From Zizania palustris (lineage: Eukaryota > Streptophyta > Magnoliopsida > Poales > Poaceae): a stretch of DNA of 64,000 nt. The notes below the pieces were generated by a model. The model saw nothing but the letters and a program-made list of their open reading frames with translations. It ran no database searches and was not told the DNA's origin. The stretch lies in NCBI GenBank assembly GCA_019279435.1, contig JAAALK010000081.1, positions 28,343,001 to 28,407,000 on the forward strand, in the 5' to 3' direction. Made by a program: the position numbers and the translations under genes. This document shows positions 10,130 to 21,386 of this stretch, one piece after another (the stretch's first letter is position 1; every line of letters begins with the position of its first letter).

Positions 10130-13100
10130 ATGGGCCGCTCCCGCCGCCCCGCCGCGGCCGCAGCGCCGGCGCCGGCGCCGGCGCCGGCCTCCGACCTGGA
10201 GGTGGGCTTCGCGAAGCTTCAGGGAGAGGACTTCGAGTACTACATGCAGAACTACTCCATCGTCCTCGGCCGCCACAGCCGCAAGAGCCACCAGCCCGAC
10301 GGCTACGGGGACGTCGACGACGTGGACGTGGACCTCGGCATCCTGGGCGGGGGGATGAGCGTCTCCCGCCGCCACGCGCGCATCTTCTACGACTTCGCGC
10401 GCCGCCGCTTCGCGCTCGAGGTGCTCGGCAAGAACGGCTGCTTCGTCGAGGGCGTCCTCCACGTCCCCGGCTCGACCCCCGTCAAGCTCGACTCCCAGGA
10501 CCTCCTCCAGATGGGGGACGCGCAGTTCTATTTCCTCCTCCCCTCCCGCTCCGTCTTCGACACGGATGCCGCGCGCCGCGCCGCCGTCCCGCTCGTTCTC
10601 CCGCCGCCTCCATCTGACGACGACGACGACGAGGATGGAGGGGAGGACGGTGGTGGGGAAGAACGGGAAGAGATGGCGGCGGACAAGCGGCAAGGGAACG
10701 GAGACGCCACGGCGTTCGCTGGTTGGTATCAGAATCTTGCGTTTTTTTATTTCCATTGGATTATTACATAATTCGTAGTTCTCGATTGCTGTTGGATTAT
10801 TACATATCTTAATAGAAAGATTTACTATTTTGGCAATTTAAAGATGTGCATTTTGTTATAATAGCACTTCTTGATGCTGACATGTAAGACCGTCTGAGTC
10901 AATGAAAGTGTGTTTAATTGTCAAAAATACGAAACCATTTTTTTAAAGTGCTAAAATAGTAAATCTCTCCAGCTTAACAATATGTTATCAAAGATTGGTA
11001 AATTGGTAGGGTGTGTTACATATCTTGATCTTTTAGCGTAAGCTTTGCCTGCATGCGGCTATTGGATAAAACATAGGAGTACAATTGGTAGTAAAGTGGC
11101 TGCTTGTTCTGATAATTGGATAATGTTATTGTTGCAATTTGGCTGTTGCATGGTGGAATTGTTCTTACTGTTTGTGTCAACTGGATGCTGAGAATGGAAT
11201 AGACAGGATCTTAGGAATGATCACTTCTGGTTTCTTTAGAAAATGAGCTTAACCGACACGGTTTTGAATGGGTACCGATGCAAAACAAGAACTAGGATGG
11301 GTGTTATGTTTTTGTTGATAATATTTGTAACTAGGTATTCGTCTGCCCACAAATTCAGTTTGTGCTGATATGACTAGAAATGACTTCTGTGTTATCAGTA
11401 CCTTGTGCTGCTAGCCAGTTCATCATACTGAATGAACAATTAGGAATTTTCTTGTTTGTTTTTACCTGACCAAGGCAAAATCTGATCTTCTTTGGTTATG
11501 TGACAACCTAGGGTTTATTGTCACAACTTAGGTCCTTTTGACGTTCCCTTGCTTATAAGCTTTTATTTTTTAGGTTTTGGATTCTAATGTACTAAAAGGT
11601 ACCACATACAGTTATGTTTCTTTTGATAAGGTTTCTGAATAATTTCTACTTTGCTAATTCCTTTAATAGAGTTTGAATAGATGTGTGAAGGAATAGGTCA
11701 CAGGCTTATTTATGTTCATCATCCTCTGAAAGGGTGGGAATGCATATAGTAAATACATTTGGATGGATGTGCCTTGAACAGTGGCTAATGTTGTCAATTT
11801 AGAATCCATGAAACTTCTACATCCTTCTATATAGTAATATTAAAATATTGAACCTTTCTCCTTCTAATGAATATACTATCTCATGGGCCACGAGTCGTGA
11901 CCATAAATATTGCAATCATATGAATATGCAATTGCACAAGTTCCTAACATATTTTGCTGATTGGGGTTTTGGGGAAGGGAGGTTACAGTTCATCAAAGAA
12001 ATATGGCCTTGTTTGAATTCTTACAACATAATAGACATTAGGATGGTTCAATGGGAGATTGTTCCTCTGATATACACTGTCCTTGAGGTAAGAGCTTATG
12101 ATGCTAATGAGGCATTAAGTAGTTAATATGTGAGGTGTAGATCAGAATAGTTGTGTTATTTCATAAACTTGGTCAAACTGTTATATTTAGAGTGATTTGT
12201 CCACATGCTTTGAGCAAATAATTTGTTAATGTAAGAAGCCTCCTACCCCCAATCCCCTTGCACCATCTCTCATTTACTACCTGTTGAATATGACTTAGTT
12301 TCATGACATCAGAACTCAAACATTGTTATGCTTATATTGATGTGTTTAGCTATGAATAGAATAATAGATACAAATGTTATCGTGTGATGTGAGCAGTAGT
12401 GTTGAATAGTTAATCATACAGAAACATGATTTAAGTTTTCTTGGAATATATTTGTAGAATCCAAACATAGTTATTTATGTAATGATGTAGGCACTAGGTC
12501 CAAGTTCCAATTTCCATTTGCCTACCAATTTTGTAATGTGGGGGAGATACTACCAACGCAGGCCCAAGCTTCCTGTAGAAGCAGCCGGCGTGGTAGCTTG
12601 AGAGGGAAGGAAGAAAAGCTGTTAGAACTGATTAGAAATCAGTTAGAAGCTGCTAGCTGGCTGGAGGCTATAAAGAGGGTTGTATCCGGCACTATGAGTT
12701 TAACAAAGAATTGATTCCCTCACTTCCTCTCTAATTCTTCTTCCCCTGCCCAATCTCTCTACCTCTCTGGACGCCATTGGTTTGCCGGAGGCCAACTCCG
12801 GCGACCCCCCTCGCCGGAGCTACAACCTGCGTAGCCACGGCAGTACCGTCCGGGACCCTAGGGTCCTTGACAACTTGGTATCAGAGCCTAGGCGTTCCTC
12901 CGTTGCGCCGAAGGTCTCTACATCGTCATCAATGGCAGAACCTTCAACAGCAGATTTGGCGATCCTCATTGCCAAGCTAACTGCCTCGGTGGAGACACTC
13001 CAGTCCAAAATTGATACACTCGAGCACCGCAACACAGAATCCTCATCAGCAGGGCTCCGGGTCGTGCATGGCAGCGAGTACATCACGGAGAGGCCACCTC

Positions 13101-16100
13101 GTTTCCAGAAGATGGACTTTCCCAAGTTTGATGGTCGATCTGATCCCTTGGCGTTCGTCAATCGCTGTGAATCTTACTTTAGACAGCAGCGAATTGCCGA
13201 AGAAGAAAAGGTGTGGATGGCATCCTATAATCTGGAAGCAGGAGCACAATTGTGGTTTATGCAAATTCAGAATGATGAGGGAACCCCTCCGTGGAAGCGC
13301 TTTGTCGAATTGCTCAATATTCGGTTCGGACCGCCACTACGTTCCAATCCTCTGGGCGAGTTGGTGGCATGCAAACGAACCGGTTCAGTGGTTGAATTTC
13401 AGGACCGGTTTGAGGCTCTATTGCCCAGGGCAGGAACTCTCACCGAAGCCCAGAAAGTTCAGCTGTTCACTGCAGGACTTTTGCCACCCTTGAGCCTGGA
13501 TGTGGAGATTCTTAATCCACAATCGCTCGCCATGGCAATGAGCCTAGCCCGGAAGCTTGAACTTCGTGACCAGTGTGCAGCCGCTGCCCTGCCACAGCAT
13601 CGTCACCAGAAGGGAATTCTGCCGACTCCTCCGCAGCGAGCTTTGGTCCCTACGGCACTGGGTCAGCCACAGACTACTCTGGCAGGAGATGGGAGACGCG
13701 TTATGAGGCTATCCCAGGCAGAAATGGAGGAACGTCGTAAACAGGGACTGTGTTTTAACTGCAATGAAAAATTCAGCAGGGGCCACAATCGTGTTTGCCA
13801 GCGGATTTTTTTTCTGGACTTGGCCTTTGCTGATGATGAGGATGACCGTGAGTTGGATGATCACACAGAGGACGAGCCGCAGATTTCAGTACACGCTATT
13901 ACTGGAATTCATACCAGCGAAACCATGCAAGTATGCGTTTCGTTTCAAGGCAACCTGCTGCTCGCCCTGATTGATTCCGGCTCGACGCATAATTTCGTTG
14001 CCGAGGATGTGGTCAGCCGCACCGGCCTGCAGTTGCAGTCAGGAGGGAAGCTACAGGTTATGGTGGCAAATGGTGATCGCGTTCCCTGTCCTGGAATTTT
14101 CAGAAGTGCACCATTTTTCATTGATGATGAGCGGTTTACAGGAGATTTCTTCTCACTGGCCCTTGCCGGCTATGACATGGTACTGGGAACAAAATGGCTC
14201 GCTACATTGGGTCCAATCCTATGGGATTTTGGTGCACTTACGATGTCATTTTGGCGGAACGATCATCAAGTTTGTTGGCATGGCAAGGCAGGACCCGTTA
14301 GTCCAGCGCTTCGGGCATGCATGAGTGAGGATCTCATGACAGCCCTGCTCGATACATTTGTTGCGGTCTTTGATGAGCCTCGGGGCATGCCACCACCTCG
14401 CGCCCGCGACCATGGTATCACCCTTCTTCCCGGGGCAGTACCAGTAGCTGTTCGTCCCTATCGGTACCCAGTGGCACACAAGGACGAGCTGGAGCGCCAA
14501 TGTGCCGAAATGCTAAATCAGGGAATCATACGTACAAGTTCATCAGCTTTCTCTTCTCCTGTCCTGCTGGTGAAAAAAACTGATGGGTCTTGGCGCTTTT
14601 GCGTTGATTATCGCGCCCTGAACGCAATCACCGTCAAAGATGCGTATCCAATTCCAGTGGTGGACGAGCTCCTTGACGAGCTCCATGGTGCGCGCTTCTT
14701 CTCCAAACTTGATCTGCGTTCAGGCTACCATCAGGTACGCATGCGGCCCGAGGATGTTGCCAAGACCGCATTTCGTACACATGATGGCCTCTATGAGTTT
14801 TTGGTAATGCCATTCGGATTATGCAACGCACCGGCAACGTTCCAGGCCCTTATGAATGATGTCTTACGGCCGTTTCTTAGGCGATTTGTCCTTGTCTTCT
14901 TTGATGACATATTGATATATAGCTTGACATGGACTGATCACCTGCGTCATGTTCGGACCGTCCTCGACACTCTACTCCAGCATCACCTCTTCGTCAAGCG
15001 GTCAAAATGTGATTTCGGCTCAACGTCCATATCCTATCTCGGCCATGTCATTTCCGGCGCAGGGGTCGCCATGGATCCAGCAAAGGTACAGGCCGTCACG
15101 GACTGGCCGGTTCCACGCTCCGTGAGGGCTGTTCGCGGGTTCCTCGGCTTGGCAGGCTACTACCGCAAATTTGTCAAAGAATTTGGCACAATTGCGGCTC
15201 CCTTGACTGCCCTTCTCCGCCGAGAGGGATTCATTTTCATCGACCGTCTGAGGCAGGCACATACCACAGATCCCAGTCTAGTGGCCCTTAAAAATGAGGT
15301 GGAGTCAGGACAGAGGCCCTCTTCTTGGGCCCTGGTGGACGGGTTGGTAACATTCAATGGTCGTCTTTATATCCCTTCGGCTTCACCCTTGCTGCAAGAG
15401 ATCATTTCAATGATCCATGACAATGGGCATGAAGGGGTTCAACGGACATTACACCGTATACGTCGTGATTGTCATTCTCCCAATCTAAGGCGTGCTGTCC
15501 AGGACTTTGTCCGTGCTTGTGTCACTTGCCAACGCTACAAGACCGACCATCTACACCCGGCAGGCTTGCTTTTACCACTACCAGTGCCTACGGCTGTCTG
15601 GGCAGATGTCGGCCTTGATTTTATTGAGGCGCTGCCTCGCGTAGGCGGCAAATCGGTGATCCTCACCGTGGTGGATCGTTTTAGCAAATACTGTCATTTC
15701 ATTCCGCTTGCACATCCGTACACAGCGGAATCCGTGGCACAAGTGTTCTTTGCGGAGATTGTGCGTCTTCACGGCATTCCTCAGTCTTTGGTATCGGATC
15801 GTGATCCAGTTTTCACTTCTATCTTCTGGAGGGAATTGATGCGTCTCATTGGTGCCAAGTTGCACATGTCCTCCGCATTCCATCCACAGACTGACGGCCA
15901 AACCGAGGCAGCAAACAAAGTGATTGTCATGTATCTCAGATGCTTCACGGGTGATCGGCCGCGACAGTGGTTGCGTTGGTTGCCATGGGCAGAATATATC
16001 TACAATACCGCCTATCAATCTGCCCTCCATGACACACCATTCAAAGTGGTCTATGGCAGGGACCCACCGTCCATCCGCTCTTATGAGCCGGGCGAGTCAC

Positions 16101-18778
16101 GGGTGGCAGCGATCGCCAAAAGTATGGCAGAACGTGATGAACTGCTTACTGATGTGCGATTTCGCCTAGCCCAAGCCCAATCCATTTACAAGAAACACTA
16201 TGACAGACTGCACCGAGAGGTTTGCTTCCAGGAGGGCGACTGGGTGTGGCTCCGTTTGCACCATCGAGCTGCTGCCTCACTTCATGCAGCGCCATCCGGG
16301 AAGCTACAACCCCGTTTCTATGGACCATTCCGCATTATGGCAGTCATCAATCCGGTGGCTTACCAGCTAGAGCTGCCTCCACACGCTCGTCTGCATAATG
16401 TGTTCCATGTAGGACTTCTAAAGAAGTTTGTCGGCGTACCACCATCAGCTCCGCCGGCTCTTCTTCAAATCCATCATGGTGCCGTGGTCCCAGAACCGGA
16501 GCGGGTGACGAAGTCTCGTTTGGCTCGAGGCGTTCGTCAACTGCTGGTCCACTGGAAAGGCGAGCCTGTTGCTTCAGCCACATGGGAGGACGTCGACACC
16601 TTCATGGATCGCTATCCCAATTTCCAGCTCGAGGACGAGCTGCTTGTCGAGGGAGGGAGTGATGTAATGTGGGGGAGATACTACCAACGCAGGCCCAAGC
16701 TTCCTGTAGAAGCAGCCGGCGTGGTAGCTTGAGAGGGAAGGAAGAAAAGCTGTTAGAACTGATTAGAAATCAGTTAGAAGCTGCTAGCTGGCTGGAGGCT
16801 ATAAAGAGGGTTGTATCCGGCACTATGAGTTTAACAAAGAATTGATTCCCTCACTTCCTCTCTAATTCTTCTTCCCCTGCCCAATCTCTCTACCTCTCTG
16901 GACGCCATTGGTTTGCCGGAGGCCAACTCCGGCGACCCCCCTCGCCGGAGCTACAACCTGCGTAGCCACGGCAGTACCGTCCGGGACCCTAGGGTCCTTG
17001 ACAAATTTTGTGGAGTTTCATCTATTTATTTCATCACAACATATGCTAATACCCTTTTACACATAATTTCATGTTATCTGCAAATTACTTTGGACATGTT
17101 AAAACAATTAAACCATTTGATAATTTTGTACAGCAAGAAAGTCTGTGGCAGGAACGAAAGGTTACAGAGAAGCAGATAACCTACAACTGCTGCAGTTGGA
17201 AGAGAAAGATGTTACCTCATCAACTGTTACTGTCTTATCTGATCTCTGTGGATCTCAGGAATGGGTGCCTATGGACAAGCTTCATGAAGTGGTAATTTCC
17301 CTAGTCTTTTCTTCAGTTCTTCTGACAAGACAATCACATGTCTAAACAGAGCATTTAGATTAGAGTTTGTTATTACTTAAGTCTGCATGAATTAACATGA
17401 CTGTGTCTCCTGCATTTTTACTTATTTCACCTCATTTATGAAACTCAACTTTCAAGATAAGAATATGATTCATTCTGTTTTTCCCAGTCTTTCAGACTTA
17501 ATGAAATGGGGAAAATTGGCTTGTTTTCGTAAAATGGGTTATTTGTAATCATTGTGCTCCTGTCATAGTTTATCCTGGGAGCCCCCTCAGCTACGGTACC
17601 CTGGCATCACGTTTACATGTAAACATGGCATACTTATATTGTAGTGGTAATCTATAAATAATTGCTGGTCAGTTTTATGACCTTAAGCTAGGCTATGTGC
17701 TTATCTTTGTAAAATACAATCAACAGTTAAACAGAAGTGTATTTGCAGGATATGCTACTCACCTCAGCTTATTTTCAGGATATGCCACTTTCACATCTTT
17801 TTTGGCACATGGGCCTGGGACCCACCTTTCTGTAAGCTGTGTAAGGGATAGAGTAGTGTATCCTGAAAGGCTGAAATTTGACATATGGGGTGGCATATCC
17901 TGAAAATTCACAGTTAAAAATTATGAACCAATTGGTTTCATTTGAATTATACTCCCTCTACAACTGATGTTTCAAACATTTGGGCACAAGATTGACCATT
18001 ATTTTCATACATAAGTCTTACTTGGTTCACAATATTGGTTGGATTATCCTTTTTGGAGCTGTTTAGGTACATTACATTATGCTCCTGCTTTGACTAGCAT
18101 GTGCCAACAACATCCGTAGTAGCTATGTAAATCATAGAAATATGTTCTAACATTCAAATCTTATAACCTGGGCTTCAGCAATTTTTCTGTTTCAGCTGGT
18201 TGAACAGTGTAGGTTTTTAGTTTTTCTTGCACATAAGTAGTTACTTTAAAAGAAATTGGGTTCTGCTAGAAATCAACAGGCTTGCTACTTATTTGATTAG
18301 TGCTTTACTACCGGTACTATCGATTTTTGTAACAAGGTTCTTCTGGGAGTGGATTATTCACTGATAGTTTAATTTTGTCTAAGGGGGTTTTCTTTGGTTG
18401 AATTTGCTTGTAGGTTTGTTTGGGCTCATCTTACACCCGCGCTAATGAGTTTGTCATAATCAAATTCCCTATTATATGAACGTCATGTGATGCTATGCAA
18501 ACTTGTTAGTTTGTTCATATATTTTTTTATCCATTTCTTGTCATCCTGGCAATCATACTCCTTTTCAGATGTTTGGGAAATACAGCAACTTATGGCACCG
18601 CAACAGAGTGCGCAAATATTTGACATCAGAAGACTGGCCTGAGAGTGAAACTGATGGAAGACCGTGGCATGGTCTTGTTCTGCTGCTAAGGAAGTACCCT
18701 GAACATTTTGTGATAAACATAAGGATGGCAGGTGGCCAGAGCGCTGAGTTTGTCTCTTTGGTTTCGCTGCAACCTTGA
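10130..18778 (+). CDS. FHA2: FHA2-like forkhead-associated domain protein
   Basis: The model has exon 1 at 10130-10721, exon 2 at 17134-17291 and exon 3 at 18569-18778. Splice phases match and the protein is 319 residues. The FHA domain covers about residues 40-138, with LGR at 46-48, SRRH at 79-82 and GKNG at 100-103; these are the phosphothreonine-binding positions of the fold. An acidic Asp/Glu stretch follows (162-181). Exons 2 and 3 encode the family's conserved C-terminus (READNLQLLQLEEKD, then KYSNLWHRNRVRKYL). Plant FHA2 is a nuclear protein linked to transcription of ribosomal protein and growth genes; that role is inferred from the family. Intron 1 is 6.4 kb because a gypsy element inserted in sense orientation, so premature polyadenylation or LTR-driven transcripts are possible. 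Confidence 0.92.
10814..10975. repeat. Short inverted-repeat element in FHA2 intron 1
   Basis: The ends share AGATTTACTATTTTGGCA and its reverse complement-like partner near 10955-10975. A related copy lies at 27855-28025, so this is a small dispersed MITE-like repeat. Confidence 0.6.
12532..12872 (+). repeat. 5' LTR of the gypsy element
   Basis: It starts TGTAATGTGGGGGAGATACT and ends GGTCCTTGACA. A TATAAAG box at about 12670 is the likely promoter. It matches the 3' LTR throughout. Confidence 0.95.
12876..12887 (+). other. Gypsy primer-binding site
   Basis: TGGTATCAGAGC, complementary to initiator methionine tRNA, lies three bases after the 5' LTR. Confidence 0.9.
12932..16732 (+). CDS. 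Gypsy gag-pol polyprotein without an RNase H domain
   Basis: From the ATG at 12932 one frame encodes 1266 residues. In order: a coiled N-terminus, a retrotransposon gag domain, a zinc-knuckle variant (CFNCNEKFSRGHNRVC near 13751-13800), an aspartic protease (LIDSGSTHNF near 13965), a reverse transcriptase (active site FFDDILIY near 14897), an integrase zinc region (HDNGHEG, CVTCQRYK), an integrase core (SDRDPVF, HPQTDGQTEAANK) and a chromodomain-like end (LLVHWKGEP, ATWEDVDTF). Near 15230 the sequence passes from TALLRREGF straight to IDRLRQA; the usual connection and RNase H domain, roughly 150-200 residues, is absent but the frame is kept. The stop lies inside the 3' LTR. The frame also extends open upstream into the 5' LTR without an ATG before 12932. 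Confidence 0.93.
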   Translation: MAEPSTADLAILIAKLTASVETLQSKIDTLEHRNTESSSAGLRVVHGSEYITERPPRFQKMDFPKFDGRSDPLAFVNRCESYFRQQRIAEEEKVWMASYNLEAGAQLWFMQIQNDEGTPPWKRFVELLNIRFGPPLRSNPLGELVACKRTGSVVEFQDRFEALLPRAGTLTEAQKVQLFTAGLLPPLSLDVEILNPQSLAMAMSLARKLELRDQCAAAALPQHRHQKGILPTPPQRALVPTALGQPQTTLAGDGRRVMRLSQAEMEERRKQGLCFNCNEKFSRGHNRVCQRIFFLDLAFADDEDDRELDDHTEDEPQISVHAITGIHTSETMQVCVSFQGNLLLALIDSGSTHNFVAEDVVSRTGLQLQSGGKLQVMVANGDRVPCPGIFRSAPFFIDDERFTGDFFSLALAGYDMVLGTKWLATLGPILWDFGALTMSFWRNDHQVCWHGKAGPVSPALRACMSEDLMTALLDTFVAVFDEPRGMPPPRARDHGITLLPGAVPVAVRPYRYPVAHKDELERQCAEMLNQGIIRTSSSAFSSPVLLVKKTDGSWRFCVDYRALNAITVKDAYPIPVVDELLDELHGARFFSKLDLRSGYHQVRMRPEDVAKTAFRTHDGLYEFLVMPFGLCNAPATFQALMNDVLRPFLRRFVLVFFDDILIYSLTWTDHLRHVRTVLDTLLQHHLFVKRSKCDFGSTSISYLGHVISGAGVAMDPAKVQAVTDWPVPRSVRAVRGFLGLAGYYRKFVKEFGTIAAPLTALLRREGFIFIDRLRQAHTTDPSLVALKNEVESGQRPSSWALVDGLVTFNGRLYIPSASPLLQEIISMIHDNGHEGVQRTLHRIRRDCHSPNLRRAVQDFVRACVTCQRYKTDHLHPAGLLLPLPVPTAVWADVGLDFIEALPRVGGKSVILTVVDRFSKYCHFIPLAHPYTAESVAQVFFAEIVRLHGIPQSLVSDRDPVFTSIFWRELMRLIGAKLHMSSAFHPQTDGQTEAANKVIVMYLRCFTGDRPRQWLRWLPWAEYIYNTAYQSALHDTPFKVVYGRDPPSIRSYEPGESRVAAIAKSMAERDELLTDVRFRLAQAQSIYKKHYDRLHREVCFQEGDWVWLRLHHRAAASLHAAPSGKLQPRFYGPFRIMAVINPVAYQLELPPHARLHNVFHVGLLKKFVGVPPSAPPALLQIHHGAVVPEPERVTKSRLARGVRQLLVHWKGEPVASATWEDVDTFMDRYPNFQLEDELLVEGGSDVMWGRYYQRRPKLPVEAAGVVA
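16663..17003 (+). repeat. 3' LTR of the gypsy element
   Basis: This 341-bp copy appears identical to the 5' LTR and is preceded by the purine tract GAGGGAGGGAGTGA. The first 70 bases encode the end of the polyprotein. Confidence 0.95.
17292..18568 (+). other. FHA2 intron 2
   Basis: This phase-0 intron has donor GTAATT and acceptor CTTTTCAG. Inside, 17747-17906 carries inverted copies of CAGGATATGCCAC, probably a small MITE remnant. No other feature is seen. Confidence 0.7.
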
Positions 18779-19916
18779 CAAGTTTGCTGTGATTTCATGG
18801 TTTCATCCTGTGTAGTACAGCTTGGAGCGTCTGTTTCGCTGCTACTGTAAACAGTACACTGAACTCAGGAACAGGGTAGGAAAGAATTCTCCTATAAAAT
18901 GTCCGTTTTCGGATTATTCATGGTAAAATCAATACATGCATAGTGAAGAGCTCTTGTGCATTGTCAAAATGAGGTAATTTACCTTTTCTTTCTTTCTTTC
19001 TTTTTCTTTTTCTCTGGCTATGCTATGCGTTGGTGTTTGTTGCATCTGAAATATTCAACCAACGTGACCTAATCTGTAATCTGTTTGCTGTCTCGATTTC
19101 GTTGCTAATTATATGTTATATTATTCATATGAAATTCTTACATTCAAAGCTGTTTCAGATCGATGCTAGGACAGTCAACGTGATGGTCATTGTGTTTCAT
19201 TGCCATAAGTTGTGTAGTAGTTTCATGAGTTCATTGTTTATTTCGAATTAAATGAAAGAAGAGAGTCTTAGCAATCTATTTAGTGTATACTCATGGTGAT
19301 TAGTGTCTTAGCAAAGTTGGTATCTTAATACCATTTCTGAGTGCAAATGACACTGCATATTTAAAATGGAAATCAAGATGGTATTACAGAACAGAAGTCA
19401 GTAGTCAATGGTAATATAAACCCCACAAAATAGTAATACTGATAAAGATTGCAATGGTCTAAACTTAAGAAATGTTATCAGAACACTGAACAGAGCACAT
19501 AGCATTATCCAAACAGATTAATGGGCAAGCATTAATTAAAATGTAGGTGACAATTGAATTATCATATTTTAGAGAATTGTAAAATATAATCAATTAGTCA
19601 CGCACACACATATACAGGGCAAAATTATTAGTTTTTCAACACACAACCCCCTGTAAAGATGGTTAGTTTGTGTATACAAATAAGACATTTGAGTGAATTT
19701 TCTAGGGGGCTTCACACTTTCTTAGTGTGGAAGAAGTCAAAAATATATATCATGTTGTCTATGCTGATCTGATTATTTTTAATTAGTTATTTAAAACTTT
19801 TTAAAGATTTTTATATAATTCCATAACAATTTTGAATGGACTCAGGGTAGCCACCCGACCTATGTTTGTTAGCATTCAAGGCAGAAACTGTAGTGGCTAA
19901 GCAAATGCAAAATCAG
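18779..19916. other. FHA2 3' region and AT-rich spacer
   Basis: The FHA2 3' UTR begins here and its end is not clear. A CTTT microsatellite lies at about 18988-19010. No coding feature is supported. Confidence 0.5.
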
Positions 19917-19919
19917 TTA

Positions 19920-20494
19920 GAGCCATCTCCAGCAGGTCCCATCTCAGTCTTCAAGCTCATTTTTTAGAGTTCACAAGAAAAATCGAGATCCAATAGGGTT
20001 TCTACTAGACTCAAAAATAGGATAACACGGTTTTTACTCGATTCTCAAAAATAAGAAAGCTCTCAAAAGAGGCCATCAGACCTTCATCCCCAAAGGCTCC
20101 TCTCCCGACTTTCATCCACGCCATGTGAGTGTGCGCTCCCTGACTACCCACGTGTCGTTGTTGTGCGTGCAAGCTTTCCATCGACCTTTCCTACGCGTGT
20201 CAAAGTCAGGCCCGCCCACTCACCACTAGGTATTTATTCGCCCCCAATAGCAATTTTAAAATGCAAATACAAAAAATTTGAATCTTTGTATTTACATTTA
20301 AATAATTTATTATGTATTGTATTGTTGTCATATACATGTACATAGTGTGTGAATAAAGTGGTGGAAATTAAAAATAGGGGCTCTGTTTTGACAATCATCA
20401 CTAGAGTGAAACCCAGAAAATAGGCCTCTCAACATTAAAAGAGCTATCAAATCAAGTAGAGACCTTGATTTGATAACTACTGTTGAAGTTGCTC
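19920..20494. mobile_element. MITE with GAGCCATCTCCAGCAG-type ends
   Basis: The left end GAGCCATCTCCAGCAG and reversed right end GAGCAACTTCAACAG are flanked by TTA on both sides (19917-19919, 20495-20497). This is consistent with a PIF/Harbinger-derived element. The interior is non-coding. Confidence 0.65.
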
Positions 20495-20497
20495 TTA

Positions 20498-20762
20498 GGG
20501 CATGTACAATTGGATGAGGACACCATCGCTCTATCAGGCAACGACAAAAGTTTGTGCTCCCATCCGAAAGTATTCGGCTGGCCACACGTTGTGTGAAGTA
20601 TCGTCTCTAGCTGCGCGCTTGTGAAATAAAGATTGCACCGATCCTGCTGCAAGTATAATAGACAACATCTGTCTGTAAATTATATTTATTGTTTATTTAG
20701 TTATATGTATTATAAATTTCAATAACTTATAAACATCTACGGCCTATGGGTTGTATATGCCC
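20498..20762. mobile_element. Possible MITE adjoining the previous one
   Basis: The ends read GGGCATGTACAAT and, reversed, GGGCATATACAACC. No clear target duplication is present on the right. The assignment is tentative. Confidence 0.4.
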
Positions 20763-20987
20763 TCACTTAGAGGGAGCACTCTACCATGCATAAACGGAAG
20801 CCAGCTTTCACATTGGTCCCAGGATATATTGGTACCAATACCTTAAATGGCGGTTTTCAATGCACACCCAATCTTCAACTTTCAACAACCCTTCCAAATT
20901 TCTGGTTGGCTAGACAATGACATGCAAAATTTAGTAATTAAATGTTGATGAAAACAATATCTACTCCCTACATCCTTAGAGGTTTTA

Positions 20988-21308
20988 GGCTTAGTGCGTT
21001 CCATAGACTAAAATTTAATTTGTATCACATCGGATGTTTAGACATCAATTTAAAGGATTAAATGTGAGTCAAATATAAAAATAATTGCAGAATCGGAAGA
21101 TTATTCACGAGATGAATTTATTAAGCCTAGTTAAACCATGATTAGCAAATGTTTATTGTAACATCACATTGTTAAATCATAGTGTAATTAGGCTCATTAG
21201 ATTCGTCTCATGAATAATCCATCGATTATGAATGAGTTTTATAAATAATCTACATTTAATACCCCAAAATAACATCCGATGTGACAGGACTAAAGAACAA
21301 ACGACACC
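20988..21308. mobile_element. Tourist-like MITE
   Basis: Imperfect inverted ends (GGCTTAGTGCGTTC and reversed GGTGTCGTTTGTTC) are followed by the shared inner motif CACATCGGATGTT on both arms. TTA flanks each side. A relative lies at 29832-30186. Confidence 0.65.
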
Positions 21309-21386
21309 TTAGTAACATGTATCAAGGAGATGAATAATAATAACATACTACTCTTATTGAGGTGGATGAAGGCCTAAGAGTAGGTA

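Larger units (their letters stand above)
12532..17003 (+). mobile_element. Full-length Ty3/gypsy chromovirus-like retrotransposon lacking RNase H
   Basis: Two 341-bp LTRs (12532-12872 and 16663-17003) show no difference on reading. They are flanked by the 5-bp duplication AATTT (12527-12531, 17004-17008). A primer-binding site lies at 12876-12887 and a purine-rich tract immediately before 16663. One open gag-pol frame fills the interior. The combination marks a very recent insertion. The element is short for the group (4.47 kb) because RNase H is absent. Short LTRs and a C-terminal chromodomain suggest a Reina-type chromovirus, which is an inference. Confidence 0.95.

Noticed and set aside
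11848..12126. 92-codon frame in FHA2 intron 1
   Set aside because: No family resemblance, and the flanking exons splice correctly without it.
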